Source: an uncultured Bacilli bacterium
GTDB taxonomy: Bacteria; Bacillota_I; Bacilli_A; RF39; UBA660
DNA length: 64,000 bases
Reading direction: 5' to 3'
NCBI GenBank assembly: GCA_944358445.1
Contig: CALVRC010000006.1
Coordinates: 19,535 to 83,534, forward strand
Below the pieces are notes generated by a model, which did no database searches, had not been told where the DNA came from, and worked only from the letters and a program-made list of their open reading frames with translations. Shown here one piece after another: positions 31,825 through 41,282 of the stretch. The translations under genes and the position numbers were made by a program. The stretch's first letter is position 1. Every line of letters begins with the position of its first letter.

Positions 31825-34164
31825 ATGAAACTCAAATTTAGAGCAGAAAAAAAAGATTGGATGATATTTGGTGGTTATGCACTTGTTTTATTATATTTTG
31901 TAGCTATTGCTCTTTTAAATATTATTCAGTTTGCTAAAGGTGATTTAGATCATCCATTTCATGGTTTTAATCCATTTCCAGCTTTTTCTTCTGACATGAT
32001 TGGTATGACAATTACGTGTTATATTATTGCTCTGGTAGCTAGTATGTTTAGTGTTTCTGATAGATTTTTTGATAGAGAAAAAGGTTTTGGTTTTTCTACT
32101 GAAGCTAAGAAGGCTTCTAAAGGTTATTCTAGGTGGACTAGTGAAGACGAAATGAAAAAAGAGCTTACAATGGTTAAGGTTCAAGCTCCACAAGCTGATG
32201 CTGGAGGACTTCCAATTATTAATGATGGCAAAAGAATGTGGGTAGATAATGGCGAAGGGCATAATTTAATTATTGGTTCTACAGGAGCTGGTAAAACACA
32301 GGTTGCTATTTTTCCGCTTGTTCATTCTTTAGCTAAACATGATGAATCAATGATTATTACAGATCCTAAAGGTGAAATTTATGAAACGACAGCTGAGATG
32401 CTTAGGAAAAGAGGATATAATGTTGTACTTTTAAATTTTCGTAATCCACAACAAGGTAGTGGTTGGAATCCATTACATTTACCTTATAAATATTATAAAG
32501 AAGGTAATTCTGATAAAGCTAATGAGCTTACAGATGATTTGGCAATGAATATTTTGTATGATGAAAATGCGCAAAATAATGATCCTTTCTGGGAGAAGAC
32601 CTCTGCTGATTATTTTTCTGGTATTTGTTTGGGGTTATTTGAAGATGCTAAAGAAGAAGAAATTAATTTAAATAGTGTTAATTTATTTACAACTGTTGGT
32701 GAGGATAAATGTGGACCAAATTCTACTTATTCTAATGAGTATTTTAAAACCAAAGATCCAACTAGTCCAGCATATATAAGTGCTTCATCTACTATTTCTG
32801 CGCCTAGTGATACTAAAGGTAGTATTTTATCTGTATTTAAACAAAAAATTAGGTTATTTGCAGCGCGTGAAAATTTATCTGAAATGCTTTCTCATAGTGA
32901 TTTTGAGTTTGAGGATATTGGAGCTAAAAAGACAGCCGTCTTTATTGTTATTCAAGATGAAAAGAAGACTTATCATTCATTAGTTACTATTTTCCTTAAG
33001 CAATGTTATGAAACTTTAGTTGATTATGCTCAAAAAAATGGTGGAAAACTTCCATATAGAACTAATTTCTTACTTGATGAGTTTGCTAATATGCCACCTT
33101 TAAAAGATGTCGATACAATGGTATCAGCGGCTAGAAGTAGGCGAATGAGATTTTTCTTTGTTATTCAGAACTATGCACAGCTTTCAGAGGTTTATGGTAA
33201 AGAAAAGGGAGATACAATTAGAGGTAACTGTACAAATACAATTTACTTAATTAGTACAGAACTTGCCGCACTTAAAGAAATTAGTGAGATGTGTGGTGAA
33301 ATTAAGGTTAAAACTGATAAAAAGGATAAAGATGGTAAAGCTATAGAAGAAACAAGACCACTTATTACAGTTAGTGATTTACAAAAATTAAAAATGGGTG
33401 AAATAATTTTACTTAGATCTCGTATGGATCCTTTTAGAACTAAATTAAAATTAAATTGGCAAATCGATTGGGGAGAGATTGATAAGTGTGAAAAAGCAAC
33501 GTACCCAACTAGAGAAAAACAACAATTACATGTTTTTGATTTGAAGAGTTTTGTTAATAAGAAAAGAGAAGAAAAAAGAGAAGAAAGCATGAATAAGCTT
33601 ATTAGTCAGGTTATGCCTAATATGAATAAAAATAGTAATTCTAGAGGTGTTTCTGGGGTTAATATGCCTGGTGGTTTACCTGGAATGAGTGCAGCTAGAC
33701 CTACTCAAAGGCCTATGTCTATGGAAGAGATGCTAAAGAATATAGATAAAGCTGTGGAAAAATTAGAAAAAGAACAGCAACGTAAACAAGACGATTTAAT
33801 GAATAAATCTGCAGTAGGCAAGATTAATCCTGTGAAGGTGCCAGCTAATATGGCTAATAATAGTAGTATTGATCCAGTGAAAAATAATCATTCAGATAAT
33901 GTTTCTAATGGTGTAAATAATATGGTAATTCAATCTAAGCCTTTAGTTAATAAGCAAAGTGAGAAGAAAAATACTATTAATAGTACGGATTTCGCGGCTA
34001 GAATAACTAATAGAGTTAACCAGGCAGTAAAAGAAAATTATGAAGGTAAAGATGTAAATGTTAAATCTAATTCTAGAGTAGAAACTAATAATGAAGTAAA
34101 AAAGAGTGATTATGTTACAGATGATCAATTCTTTGATGATTTTTTTGCTGATGATGATGATTAA
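31825..34164 (+). CDS. virD4: VirD4/TraG-family type IV coupling protein
   Basis: The 779-residue coupling ATPase selects substrates and delivers them to the secretion channel. Two N-terminal membrane helices (about residues 10-33 and 55-80) anchor it. Walker A GSTGAGKT is at residues 151-158 and the Walker B region NFLLDEFANMPPL lies near residue 415. TraG-type blocks MIITDPKGEIYE and FFVIQNYAQL are present. The last ~180 residues are Asn/Lys-rich low complexity ending in an acidic FFDDFFADDDD tail, a plausible substrate-recognition extension. It has its own promoter and terminator. No relaxase gene stands nearby, which suggests protein rather than DNA substrates. Start ATG 31825 is preferred over TTG 31819. 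Confidence 0.95.
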   Translation: MKLKFRAEKKDWMIFGGYALVLLYFVAIALLNIIQFAKGDLDHPFHGFNPFPAFSSDMIGMTITCYIIALVASMFSVSDRFFDREKGFGFSTEAKKASKGYSRWTSEDEMKKELTMVKVQAPQADAGGLPIINDGKRMWVDNGEGHNLIIGSTGAGKTQVAIFPLVHSLAKHDESMIITDPKGEIYETTAEMLRKRGYNVVLLNFRNPQQGSGWNPLHLPYKYYKEGNSDKANELTDDLAMNILYDENAQNNDPFWEKTSADYFSGICLGLFEDAKEEEINLNSVNLFTTVGEDKCGPNSTYSNEYFKTKDPTSPAYISASSTISAPSDTKGSILSVFKQKIRLFAARENLSEMLSHSDFEFEDIGAKKTAVFIVIQDEKKTYHSLVTIFLKQCYETLVDYAQKNGGKLPYRTNFLLDEFANMPPLKDVDTMVSAARSRRMRFFFVIQNYAQLSEVYGKEKGDTIRGNCTNTIYLISTELAALKEISEMCGEIKVKTDKKDKDGKAIEETRPLITVSDLQKLKMGEIILLRSRMDPFRTKLKLNWQIDWGEIDKCEKATYPTREKQQLHVFDLKSFVNKKREEKREESMNKLISQVMPNMNKNSNSRGVSGVNMPGGLPGMSAARPTQRPMSMEEMLKNIDKAVEKLEKEQQRKQDDLMNKSAVGKINPVKVPANMANNSSIDPVKNNHSDNVSNGVNNMVIQSKPLVNKQSEKKNTINSTDFAARITNRVNQAVKENYEGKDVNVKSNSRVETNNEVKKSDYVTDDQFFDDFFADDDD

Positions 34165-34191
34165 ACAGTTCTAATTTGAACTGTTTTTTGT
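34164..34191 (+). terminator. Intrinsic terminator after virD4
   Basis: AACAGTTC and GAACTGTT pair around TAATTT and are followed by T-runs. It closes the secretion locus. Confidence 0.85.
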
Positions 34192-34223
34192 TTTTTTTAT
34201 ATAATATTATAGAAGGTGATAGT

Positions 34224-34505
34224 GTGAATATTAGTTTGGTGGATTTTTTAAAATTAAATAATCCTAATATTATTGATGTTAGATTACCTCAGAAATATAA
34301 TGATAATCATATTCCAGGAGCTATTAATGTTGGAGCTAGTCAGTTAATGAATAATCCTGAAAAATTTTTGAATCCTAATTTAACATATTATATATATTGT
34401 CAAAAAGGAACTTCTTCAAAGACTTTGGCGCAAATTTTAACAGTTAAGGGTTATAAAGTTTTTAACATAGAAGGTGGTTATGAGGCGTGGGTTTTAAACT
34501 CATAG
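34224..34505 (+). CDS. Rhodanese-like domain protein
   Basis: This is a single-domain rhodanese of about 93 residues, a possible sulfur carrier or sulfurtransferase. The domain runs from IIDVRLPQKYNDNHIPGAINV to the active-site loop CQKGTSS, where the Cys is the persulfide-carrying nucleophile, and ends with GYKVFNIEGGYEAW. I take GTG 34224 as start, because AAGGTGAT precedes it; a longer reading frame upstream overlaps the terminator of virD4. It is flanked by terminators on both sides and so probably transcribed alone. Confidence 0.88.
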   Translation: MNISLVDFLKLNNPNIIDVRLPQKYNDNHIPGAINVGASQLMNNPEKFLNPNLTYYIYCQKGTSSKTLAQILTVKGYKVFNIEGGYEAWVLNS

Positions 34506-34526
34506 AATATATGTGATTTTATATTG

Positions 34527-34555
34527 ATACTAGAGAAAGTTATCTAGTATTTTTT
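34527..34555 (+). terminator. Intrinsic terminator
   Basis: ATACTAGA and TCTAGTAT form an eight-base-pair stem with loop GAAAGTTA, followed by five T. Confidence 0.8.
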
Positions 34556-34608
34556 GTGTATAAAGAAAGTGCATTTTTTTAGCAGCAAACAAGTGTTTGT
34601 CAAAACTA

Positions 34609-34637
34609 TTTACAAAATAAATAGTATGTGTTATAGT
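34609..34637 (+). promoter_or_regulatory. Sigma-A promoter for rmuC
   Basis: TTTACA (34609-34614) and TATAGT (34632-34637) are 17 bp apart, 28 bases before ATG 34665. AGAGGCGAT is the ribosome site. Confidence 0.6.
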
Positions 34638-34664
34638 TAATGTACAAAGAATAGAGGCGATTAA

Positions 34665-35729
34665 ATGGAATATATTATAATTGGACTTTTAGTAGTTATA
34701 TTAATTATTGCAATAATTTCTTTAACAAAAAATGTAAATGAGTCTAATATTACTGAGAGGCTTGGTAAATTAGAAACTGAAATGGTTAGAGAACTTGGTG
34801 ATTTTAAAACGGATATTAATAAAAATTTAACTGATGATTTTAATGATTTAAACGATAGGATTGAAAAACGTTTAAATTTGATTAATGATAAGGTAAATGA
34901 GAGATTAGATCAAAATTTTGAGAAGACTAACAAAACGTTTACATCCGTTTTAGAAAGATTATCTAAGATAGATGAAGCTCAAAAGAAGATAGATTCTTTA
35001 TCTAATGATATTGTTTCTTTGCAGTCTGTACTTACGGATAAGAAAACTAGAGGTATTTTTGGAGAAGTTAATTTGAAACATATTTTAGTAAATGTTTTTG
35101 GAGAAAATAAAGATAATATATATAGAATGCAGTATACTTTAAGTAATGGTACTATAGCAGATAGTGTTATTTTTGCACCTGAACCCTTGGGTTTAATCGC
35201 GATTGATTCTAAGTTTCCTTTGGAAGATTATCAAGCGATGGTAGATAAGAAAAATCCAAATCCTACTTTAGCAGAGCGTAAATTTAAAAGTGATATGAAA
35301 AAACATATTGATGCTATTGCTTCTAAATATATTATTCCAGGTGAAACAACTGATCAAGCAATATTATTTTTACCAGCTGAGGCTATATTTGCAGAGGTTA
35401 ATGCATATCATCAAGATGTTTTGGATTATGCTTATAATAAAAGAGTGTGGATATGTGGTCCAACAACTTTAATTAGTACACTTACAACTTTACAAATTAT
35501 TATTAAAAATATTGAAAGAGATAAATATACTAAGATTATTCATCAAGAACTTAGATTATTAGATGTTGAGTTTAAACGTTATAAGGATAGATGGGATAAA
35601 CTTTATAGAAACATTGAAACAGTTAGTAAGGATGTAAAGGATATTCATACAACAACAGATAAAATTACTAAGAGGTTTAATGCAATTAATCAAGTGGATG
35701 TGGAGGCAATAGAGCATGAAGAAGGTTAA
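34665..35729 (+). CDS. rmuC: DNA recombination protein RmuC
   Basis: The 354-residue protein has an N-terminal membrane helix (residues 3-22), a long coiled-coil region (about residues 28-125, many Leu/Lys/Asp heptads) and the RmuC domain, with the typical KTRGIFGEVNLKHIL, the nuclease-like IAIDSKFPLEDY and the later AILFLPAEAIFAEV and RVWICGPTTLISTL blocks. RmuC is thought to limit recombination at inverted repeats. Its end overlaps the next gene by 14 bases, so the two are co-translated. Confidence 0.92.
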   Translation: MEYIIIGLLVVILIIAIISLTKNVNESNITERLGKLETEMVRELGDFKTDINKNLTDDFNDLNDRIEKRLNLINDKVNERLDQNFEKTNKTFTSVLERLSKIDEAQKKIDSLSNDIVSLQSVLTDKKTRGIFGEVNLKHILVNVFGENKDNIYRMQYTLSNGTIADSVIFAPEPLGLIAIDSKFPLEDYQAMVDKKNPNPTLAERKFKSDMKKHIDAIASKYIIPGETTDQAILFLPAEAIFAEVNAYHQDVLDYAYNKRVWICGPTTLISTLTTLQIIIKNIERDKYTKIIHQELRLLDVEFKRYKDRWDKLYRNIETVSKDVKDIHTTTDKITKRFNAINQVDVEAIEHEEG

Positions 35730-36264
35730 TATAATTTTACTAATTATTACTTTAGTTTGTTCATTTTTTACAATTATGGGTGAACTTGATAAAGGTATTG
35801 TAATTGTTTTAAAAGATTCTAGTATTATATTAACAGCAACTTTACCTTATATAGTTAATAAATTATTTAATGTTAAATTAAATGATGGTATTATTTTTGT
35901 TTGGCTTGTGTTTATTTTTCTTGCTCATTATATGGGAGTTACGGCTGAATTTTATAATAAATGGGAAGGTTTTGATAAGGTCACTCATACGATGTCAGGA
36001 GTTCTTACTGCATATGTTGGGTTACTTTTGGTTCCTAAAAAAAGTAATATGTGGTTTAATATTTTATTTATAATTGCTTTTAGCTGGATGTGTGCGGGTC
36101 TTTGGGAGACTTTTGAATTTGTATGTAATATATTATTTGGTGGTGATGCTCAAAGAGTTGTGGCTACAGGAGTTACAGATACAATGATGGATATGATTGT
36201 CGCATTTATAGGAGCAAGTGTCTTTAGTTTTGGATATTTTGTAAAAAATAAAGTTAAAAGTTAA
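35716..36264 (+). CDS. DUF2238/YjdF-like membrane protein
   Basis: The 182-residue protein has about five hydrophobic helices. Conserved polar positions inside the membrane region recall the DUF2238 family: FDKVTHTMSGVL, WMCAGLWETFEF, and TGVTDTMMDMIVAFIGA. The overlap with rmuC suggests a shared transcript. No biochemical role is known for the family. A terminator lies just after the stop. Confidence 0.7.
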   Translation: MKKVNIILLIITLVCSFFTIMGELDKGIVIVLKDSSIILTATLPYIVNKLFNVKLNDGIIFVWLVFIFLAHYMGVTAEFYNKWEGFDKVTHTMSGVLTAYVGLLLVPKKSNMWFNILFIIAFSWMCAGLWETFEFVCNILFGGDAQRVVATGVTDTMMDMIVAFIGASVFSFGYFVKNKVKS

Positions 36265-36266
36265 TT

Positions 36267-36290
36267 AAAGCTATATTTTTTAGCTTTTTT
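36267..36290 (+). terminator. Intrinsic terminator
   Basis: AAAGCTA and TAGCTTT pair around a T-rich loop and are followed by T. It separates the rmuC pair from rnr. Confidence 0.75.
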
Positions 36291-36318
36291 GCTTTATAAT
36301 TAATATAAAGGGGTTGAG

Positions 36319-38448
36319 ATGATGGAAGAAAAGATTTTAAATATAATTAATAACCATAATAAAGCTTTGACTTATGAGGAAATTTTAGAAAAATTAACTG
36401 ATGAAGAAATTCCATATTTGCCAGAGACATTAAGTAAATTGATTAGAGATTTGAAGGTAAGACTTACTAATAAAGGCAAGTATGCAAAGTTTGATGATAA
36501 ATCGCAAAAAATTGGTACTTTTGTGGCAAATAGACGCGGTTTTGGGTTTGTTATTATTGATGGCGAGGAAAAGGATTACTATATTTCTAATGATAATGTA
36601 AGTGGGGCTATTAATGGGGATGAAGTTGTTATTAAGGTTCTTGATGAAGGAAGACATGAAGCTGCAGTACTTAGGGTTAATCAAAGAAATTTGAATAATA
36701 TGTTAGTTGGTGAATTTTATAAAAAAGATGATAAGAATTTTTTAAGGTTAGATGATGATAAACTAAATATTATTGTGGAGATTCCTGAGGAAGATGCTAA
36801 AGGAGCTGTTCCTGGACATAAAGTTGTTGTCAAGGTTGAAAATAAGATTGAAAAGAGTAATTATTATCAAGGAAAAATAATTCGCATTTTAGGTCATAAA
36901 GATGATCCTGGGGTTGATATACTTTCAATTGCGGCAAGATATCAAATTAATGATGTTTTTTCTGAAGATGTTATTACAGAACTTAAAAATATTCCTGATG
37001 AAGTTAGTAAAAGTGAGCTTAAAGGTAGACGTGATTTAACTAATGAAGTAATATTTACTATTGATGGTGATGATACTAAGGATATTGATGATGCTATTAG
37101 TATTAAAAAATTAGATAATGGTAATTATTTATTAGGGGTACATATTGCTGATGTTAGTCATTATGTTAAAGAAGGTACGGCTTTAGGTGATGAGGCTTAT
37201 GCTCGTGGTACTAGTAGTTATTTAGCTAATACGGTAATTCCAATGCTTCCACATCAGCTTTCTAATGGTATTTGTTCACTTAATCCTAATGTTATTAGAT
37301 TAACTCTTTCGTGTGTTATGGAAATTGATGATAAAGGAAAGCTTATAGATAGTGAAATATTTGAAAGTTATATTAAGTCTAGAAAGCAAATGACTTATAA
37401 AAATGTTAATAAGATTTTGAATGAAAATGTTATACCTGAAGGATATGAAGAGTTTGTAAGTGATTTAAGATTGATGGCAGAACTTTCTAAAATTATTAGG
37501 AAACATAAGTTAGAAAAAGGATATATTGATTTTGATGTTCCAGAGCCTAAAATTATTACTGATGAAAACGGAAAGGCTATTGATATTCAAAAAAGAGTGC
37601 AGGATACTGGTGAAAATTTGATTGAAGATTTTATGATTATGGCTAATGAAACTGTTGCTAGTACGATTTCTTATATGGATTTACCTTTTATTTATCGTGT
37701 ACATGGTTTACCTGATGAGGAGAAGATTAGAAGTTTTTTAAGTTTTATAAATATACTTGGTTATAAGGTAAATGCTAATCTTAAAAATATTACTCCTAAA
37801 ACAATTCAAAATATTTTAAGTCAGTTAAAGGATAAAAAAGAGTATAATGTTTTGTCTTCAATGCTTCTTAGAAGTATGCAGAAGGCAGTATATGATAGTG
37901 TAAATATTGGTCACTTTGGTTTGGCTAGTAAGTTTTATACACATTTCACTTCACCCATTAGAAGATTTCCTGATTTGACTGTACATAGGTTACTTAGAAC
38001 TTATTTATTTAATCACAATATTGATAATCAAACTATAGATTATTATAATAGTACTTTGCCAGAAATTGCTAAACATTCATCTGAAAGAGAAATGGCAGCT
38101 ACGCAATGTGAACGGGATGTTGATGATATGAAAATGGCCGAATATATGGAAGACCACATTGGAGAGGTTTATAAAGGTATTGTCAGTACGGTCACTAATT
38201 ATGGAATTTATGTTGAACTTCCTAATTTAGTAGAAGGTATGATAAAAATAGATGAGTTAGATGATGATTATTATTTTTATGATGAATCTACATTTAGTTT
38301 AGTTGGTAAAAGAAGTAAGAAGAGATATATGCTTGGTCAATCTATTGAGATTGTTGTAGATAGTGTAATAAAAGATAAGGGGCTTATTAATTTTAGATTA
38401 TATAAGGGTGAAAAAAATGGAAATATTAAACAGGAAGGCGAAGTATAA
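36319..38448 (+). CDS. rnr: Ribonuclease R
   Basis: This 709-residue 3'-5' exoribonuclease degrades structured RNA and cooperates with tmRNA-SmpB in quality control. An N-terminal winged-helix domain is followed by cold-shock domains ([16 protein letters not shown]), the RNB catalytic domain with the metal-binding block [13 protein letters not shown] (about residues 249-261) and the [12 protein letters not shown] motif. A C-terminal S1 domain ([20 protein letters not shown]) ends the protein. It overlaps smpB by 32 bases and tmRNA follows, the usual functional grouping. ATG 36319 and 36322 are both possible starts after AAAGGGG. Confidence 0.97.
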   Translation: MMEEKILNIINNHNKALTYEEILEKLTDEEIPYLPETLSKLIRDLKVRLTNKGKYAKFDDKSQKIGTFVANRRGFGFVIIDGEEKDYYISNDNVSGAINGDEVVIKVLDEGRHEAAVLRVNQRNLNNMLVGEFYKKDDKNFLRLDDDKLNIIVEIPEEDAKGAVPGHKVVVKVENKIEKSNYYQGKIIRILGHKDDPGVDILSIAARYQINDVFSEDVITELKNIPDEVSKSELKGRRDLTNEVIFTIDGDDTKDIDDAISIKKLDNGNYLLGVHIADVSHYVKEGTALGDEAYARGTSSYLANTVIPMLPHQLSNGICSLNPNVIRLTLSCVMEIDDKGKLIDSEIFESYIKSRKQMTYKNVNKILNENVIPEGYEEFVSDLRLMAELSKIIRKHKLEKGYIDFDVPEPKIITDENGKAIDIQKRVQDTGENLIEDFMIMANETVASTISYMDLPFIYRVHGLPDEEKIRSFLSFINILGYKVNANLKNITPKTIQNILSQLKDKKEYNVLSSMLLRSMQKAVYDSVNIGHFGLASKFYTHFTSPIRRFPDLTVHRLLRTYLFNHNIDNQTIDYYNSTLPEIAKHSSEREMAATQCERDVDDMKMAEYMEDHIGEVYKGIVSTVTNYGIYVELPNLVEGMIKIDELDDDYYFYDESTFSLVGKRSKKRYMLGQSIEIVVDSVIKDKGLINFRLYKGEKNGNIKQEGEV

Positions 38449-38851
38449 TTATCAGATTTTTGAAACTGTTGAAGCTGGAATAGTTTTAACTGGAACAGAA
38501 ATTAAGTCTTTAAGGTTAGGTAAGGCTAATATTAAAGATAGTTATGCGAGAGTTAAAAATAATGAAATTTTTCTTATAAATATGCATATAAGTAGTTATG
38601 ATAATGGAAATATTTTTAATCATGATGAAACTAGAGAAAGAAAACTTTTACTTCATAAAAAAGAAATTTTAAAATTTCGTGATAAAATTAAATTAGAAGG
38701 TTATACAATAGTACCTTTAAAAGTTTATTTAAAAAATGGTAGAGCTAAAGTTTTAATTGGTCTTGCTAAAGGTAAGAAAAATTATGATAAAAGAGAAGAT
38801 ATTAAGAAAAGAGATATTGAAAGAAGTATTAGAGCAAGATTAAAGAAATAA
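38417..38851 (+). CDS. smpB: SsrA-binding protein SmpB
   Basis: SmpB binds tmRNA and brings it to stalled ribosomes. This 144-residue protein has the family start [21 protein letters not shown], the [20 protein letters not shown] block, and a basic tail [19 protein letters not shown] that enters the mRNA channel. Start is ATG 38417, with AAGGGTG seven bases upstream; the GTG at 38408 lies on that ribosome site and is unlikely. It overlaps rnr and lies 49 bases before tmRNA. Confidence 0.97.
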   Translation: MEILNRKAKYNYQIFETVEAGIVLTGTEIKSLRLGKANIKDSYARVKNNEIFLINMHISSYDNGNIFNHDETRERKLLLHKKEILKFRDKIKLEGYTIVPLKVYLKNGRAKVLIGLAKGKKNYDKREDIKKRDIERSIRARLKK

Positions 38852-38900
38852 ATTTTGAATTAAAGCTTTTATGTGTTATAATATAAGAGCTTTATAAATT

Positions 38901-39252
38901 GGGGCCGCTTTTGGTTTCGACAGAAATATGGATGGATAAATGGCAAGTCGGAGTGACACGTTAAGTCTAAACTTAAATATAACTGGAAACAGAAATAATT
39001 ACGTACCAGCATTTGCCTAAGGTTGGCAAGGTACACTCTTTTAATTTCTTAACTTCCGAGAAATTTTAAGGGTTCGCTTTTAGGAAGATATATCGTTATT
39101 TGGCCTAGAGGTAGCGATGAATTTTATAGGCTTACTAATAAAATAGTTGTTAGTTACTAACTTTTATTAGGACATTTTTTAACTAACTAAACTTGTAGAT
39201 GTTTATTTGGAAATATTTTTGGACAGGAGTTCAATTCTCCTCGGCTCCACCA
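38901..39252 (+). ncRNA. ssrA: Transfer-messenger RNA (tmRNA)
   Basis: The tRNA-like ends pair as GGGGCCG (38901-38907) with CGGCTCC, followed by ACCA at 39249-39252. The 5' end continues with the conserved TTTTGGTTTCGACAG-type sequence, and the 3' T-arm GGAGTTCAATTCTCC is clear. The internal reading frame at 38985-39020 would encode the tag GNRNNYVPAFA, starting at a GGA resume codon and ending TAA. The 3' end is shared with a 27-bp repeat near tRNA-Leu, marking it as an integration site. Confidence 0.96.
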
Positions 39253-39274
39253 CTTTAGAAATCTGTTCGAACTA
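39248..39274. repeat. 27-bp att-like repeat at the tmRNA 3' end
   Basis: These 27 bases are identical to 3113-3139. They start within the CCA end of tmRNA and extend into the downstream element. Confidence 0.65.
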
Positions 39275-39293
39275 TTCGAACTTTTGATATAGG

Positions 39294-39319
39294 AATCAAT
39301 CAGAAATGATTGATTTTTT
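39294..39319 (+). terminator. Intrinsic terminator
   Basis: AATCAATCA and TGATTGATT pair around GAAA and are followed by TTTT. It probably ends the tmRNA transcript before the relaxase remnant. Confidence 0.75.
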
Positions 39320-39361
39320 CGTTTATATGAAAAAATCAACCTAGAAGAAAGGTTGGTGCTT

Positions 39362-40321
39362 ATGACTAATGTTTTTAAAGAACAAGTGGGCGATTTAGAG
39401 GAGCAACTACCAAATTTTAAAATATCCAGTGCAATTATTCATTATGACGAAACTAGTCCACATCTTCATATTGTTGGTGTACCAATAAAATATAAAAATA
39501 AAAATGGTATGAAAAAACAAGTTGGTAAAGGAGATGTTTTCACAAGAGATAGCCTACGCAGGTTGCAAGATAAAATGAGAACTTTATGTATCGCTAGTTT
39601 CAACAAAGAATATGGCTTAAATGACATTTTGAAAAAGAAAGAAAAAGGTAGAAACAAAGATATAAATGTCAAAGACATGGGAAATTATCAAGCTATGAAA
39701 GACCAAATGGAAAAAGATAAAAAAGCACTAGAAACAGCCAGTAAAAAATCTAGTGAACTTGATAAAAGCACTACTGATATTAAAGACACAGTCAATAATC
39801 TAAAAAAAGCACCAATAATCAAAAACACTTATACTATTTCTGAAAATGATAAAAATAAAATTTTAGAATATATTGATAAAGCCCAACAAACAAATGCTGA
39901 TTTCAAACGAACTGAAAAACTATCAGTAACATTGAATAATGTTGATACTGAACTAGAAGAAAATAGAGAGAAAATTAAAATACTAACTGAAAACAATGAG
40001 GCATTATCTCTTAAAGTAGATACTTTATCTAAAAATATTGATAATAAAAATAAAGAGATGAAAGAATTGAAAAAAGATAATAAACATCTTGAAGAATTAG
40101 TAGATTACTTTAAAGATTTATTTGGTAGATTAGTCAACTTTATCAAACATAAAATGTTTGGAAAAGACAAAGTACGTGAAGATTATTGGGAATTTTCAAA
40201 GAACTTATACGAACATGGAATATTTAGTGATAAAACCATTACTGACATAAAAGATGACTATGATTGTAATAAAGAAAATGATAAGTACAAAGATCATGAT
40301 GACTTTGATTTAGAAATATAA
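39362..40321 (+). pseudogene. mob: Mob/Pre plasmid relaxase, 5' truncated
   Basis: The 319-residue open frame begins inside a MobM/Pre-type relaxase. It keeps the metal-binding histidine motif HYDETSPHLH near residue 25 and the IKYKNKNGMKKQVGKGD and YGLNDILKKKEKGRNKD stretches, followed by a long coiled coil. The N-terminal part of the relaxase, which carries the first conserved motif and the region before the histidine cluster, is absent: the frame starts about 100 bases after tmRNA. I read it as a gene cut off by integration or deletion at the tmRNA att site. Translation could still start at ATG 39362, but nicking activity is unlikely. Codon use and A-rich composition differ from chromosomal neighbours. 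Confidence 0.75.
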
Positions 40322-40449
40322 TTTTTCAATTGGGCATTTTTGTATAAGACTATCAATTTGATTTGAAATATTGTATAATTAGATTATCAAAGTGATGTAC
40401 ATTGAATTTGTAAAATTTATTTATATTGCATAAGAAAGGAGCTAATAAT

Positions 40450-41085
40450 ATGGCAACAGATATATTAAGTGGTGCAACAAATCATTTTAATTTTAAAGAA
40501 CTTCCTAATTCAAGAATAATTCTATCAGAGGAATGTTTCATAAGGTTATCAGGAGATATCAATTTATGTGCATTTAGTGGAAACAAAGAACTAGAGTATG
40601 GAACTTTTTTATATGGTAAAGAAATAGAACCAAACATTATATATTTTGATATTCCAAGTGAGTTTGATAACTATACACCATCATATAGAGAGTTTGATGT
40701 TAACACTCCAGAAATGTTAGCAGAAAAGGAAATGAATGTTAATGGTAATAAATATGATTGTATAGCTCATATTCATACTCATCCATACATTGGTGGAACA
40801 TGTAGATTTTTCTCGAATCAAGATTTGAGAACGATAAAGACTTTGCAATTAAACCACCAACCAAATGATGGAAGAAAAAAGTTCTTTTTTGGGGGATTAT
40901 TAACTGTATCTCCAGAAAATGTCTTTGACAATGATGAAATTAGTTTTGTATTTTATGATGATAGTATAGATGATTGGTATAAGATTACAAACATTTCTGT
41001 TTTTATCAATGGTCAGGAAATCCCATTTACAAAAATGGGAAATAGACCTACAATGCAATTAGATGATAGACATACCAGAAAATAG
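40450..41085 (+). CDS. JAMM/MPN-like putative metallopeptidase
   Basis: The 211-residue protein has the elements of a JAB/MPN (JAMM) zinc peptidase: a Glu in the early strand (KELEYGTFLYG), the HIHTHP motif and SNQD after a spacer slightly longer than usual (HxH, ten residues, SxxD). JAMM proteins remove ubiquitin-like modifiers or process peptides, and in bacteria they often sit in mobile or defence loci. Start ATG 40450 is preceded by AAAGGAG. It lies between a broken relaxase and a broken HopA1-like gene inside the tmRNA-linked element. No ubiquitin-like or E1/E2 partner is visible. Moderate assignment. Confidence 0.65.
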   Translation: MATDILSGATNHFNFKELPNSRIILSEECFIRLSGDINLCAFSGNKELEYGTFLYGKEIEPNIIYFDIPSEFDNYTPSYREFDVNTPEMLAEKEMNVNGNKYDCIAHIHTHPYIGGTCRFFSNQDLRTIKTLQLNHQPNDGRKKFFFGGLLTVSPENVFDNDEISFVFYDDSIDDWYKITNISVFINGQEIPFTKMGNRPTMQLDDRHTRK

Positions 41086-41282
41086 TTTAAAGTATGGTAA
41101 TTTACAATTTAGTTGTTTTTCAAAAAGAAGAGCTTTCTGAAGTTATGTAGTTTGATATTGATAAGGTAATAGATATGATAGGAAATCATGATGAACAAAT
41201 AATACATAAATGAAATAAGATAAATCTATTTAAAAGGTTAAAAGATGTTTATTAATTTAATTACGAAAGGAACGATTTTAAA

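Noticed and set aside
31825..34164. Classical conjugative element
   Set aside because: VirD4 and VirB4 are present, but no intact relaxase, integrase or origin of transfer was found; the only relaxase is a 5' truncated remnant 5 kb away in a different island.
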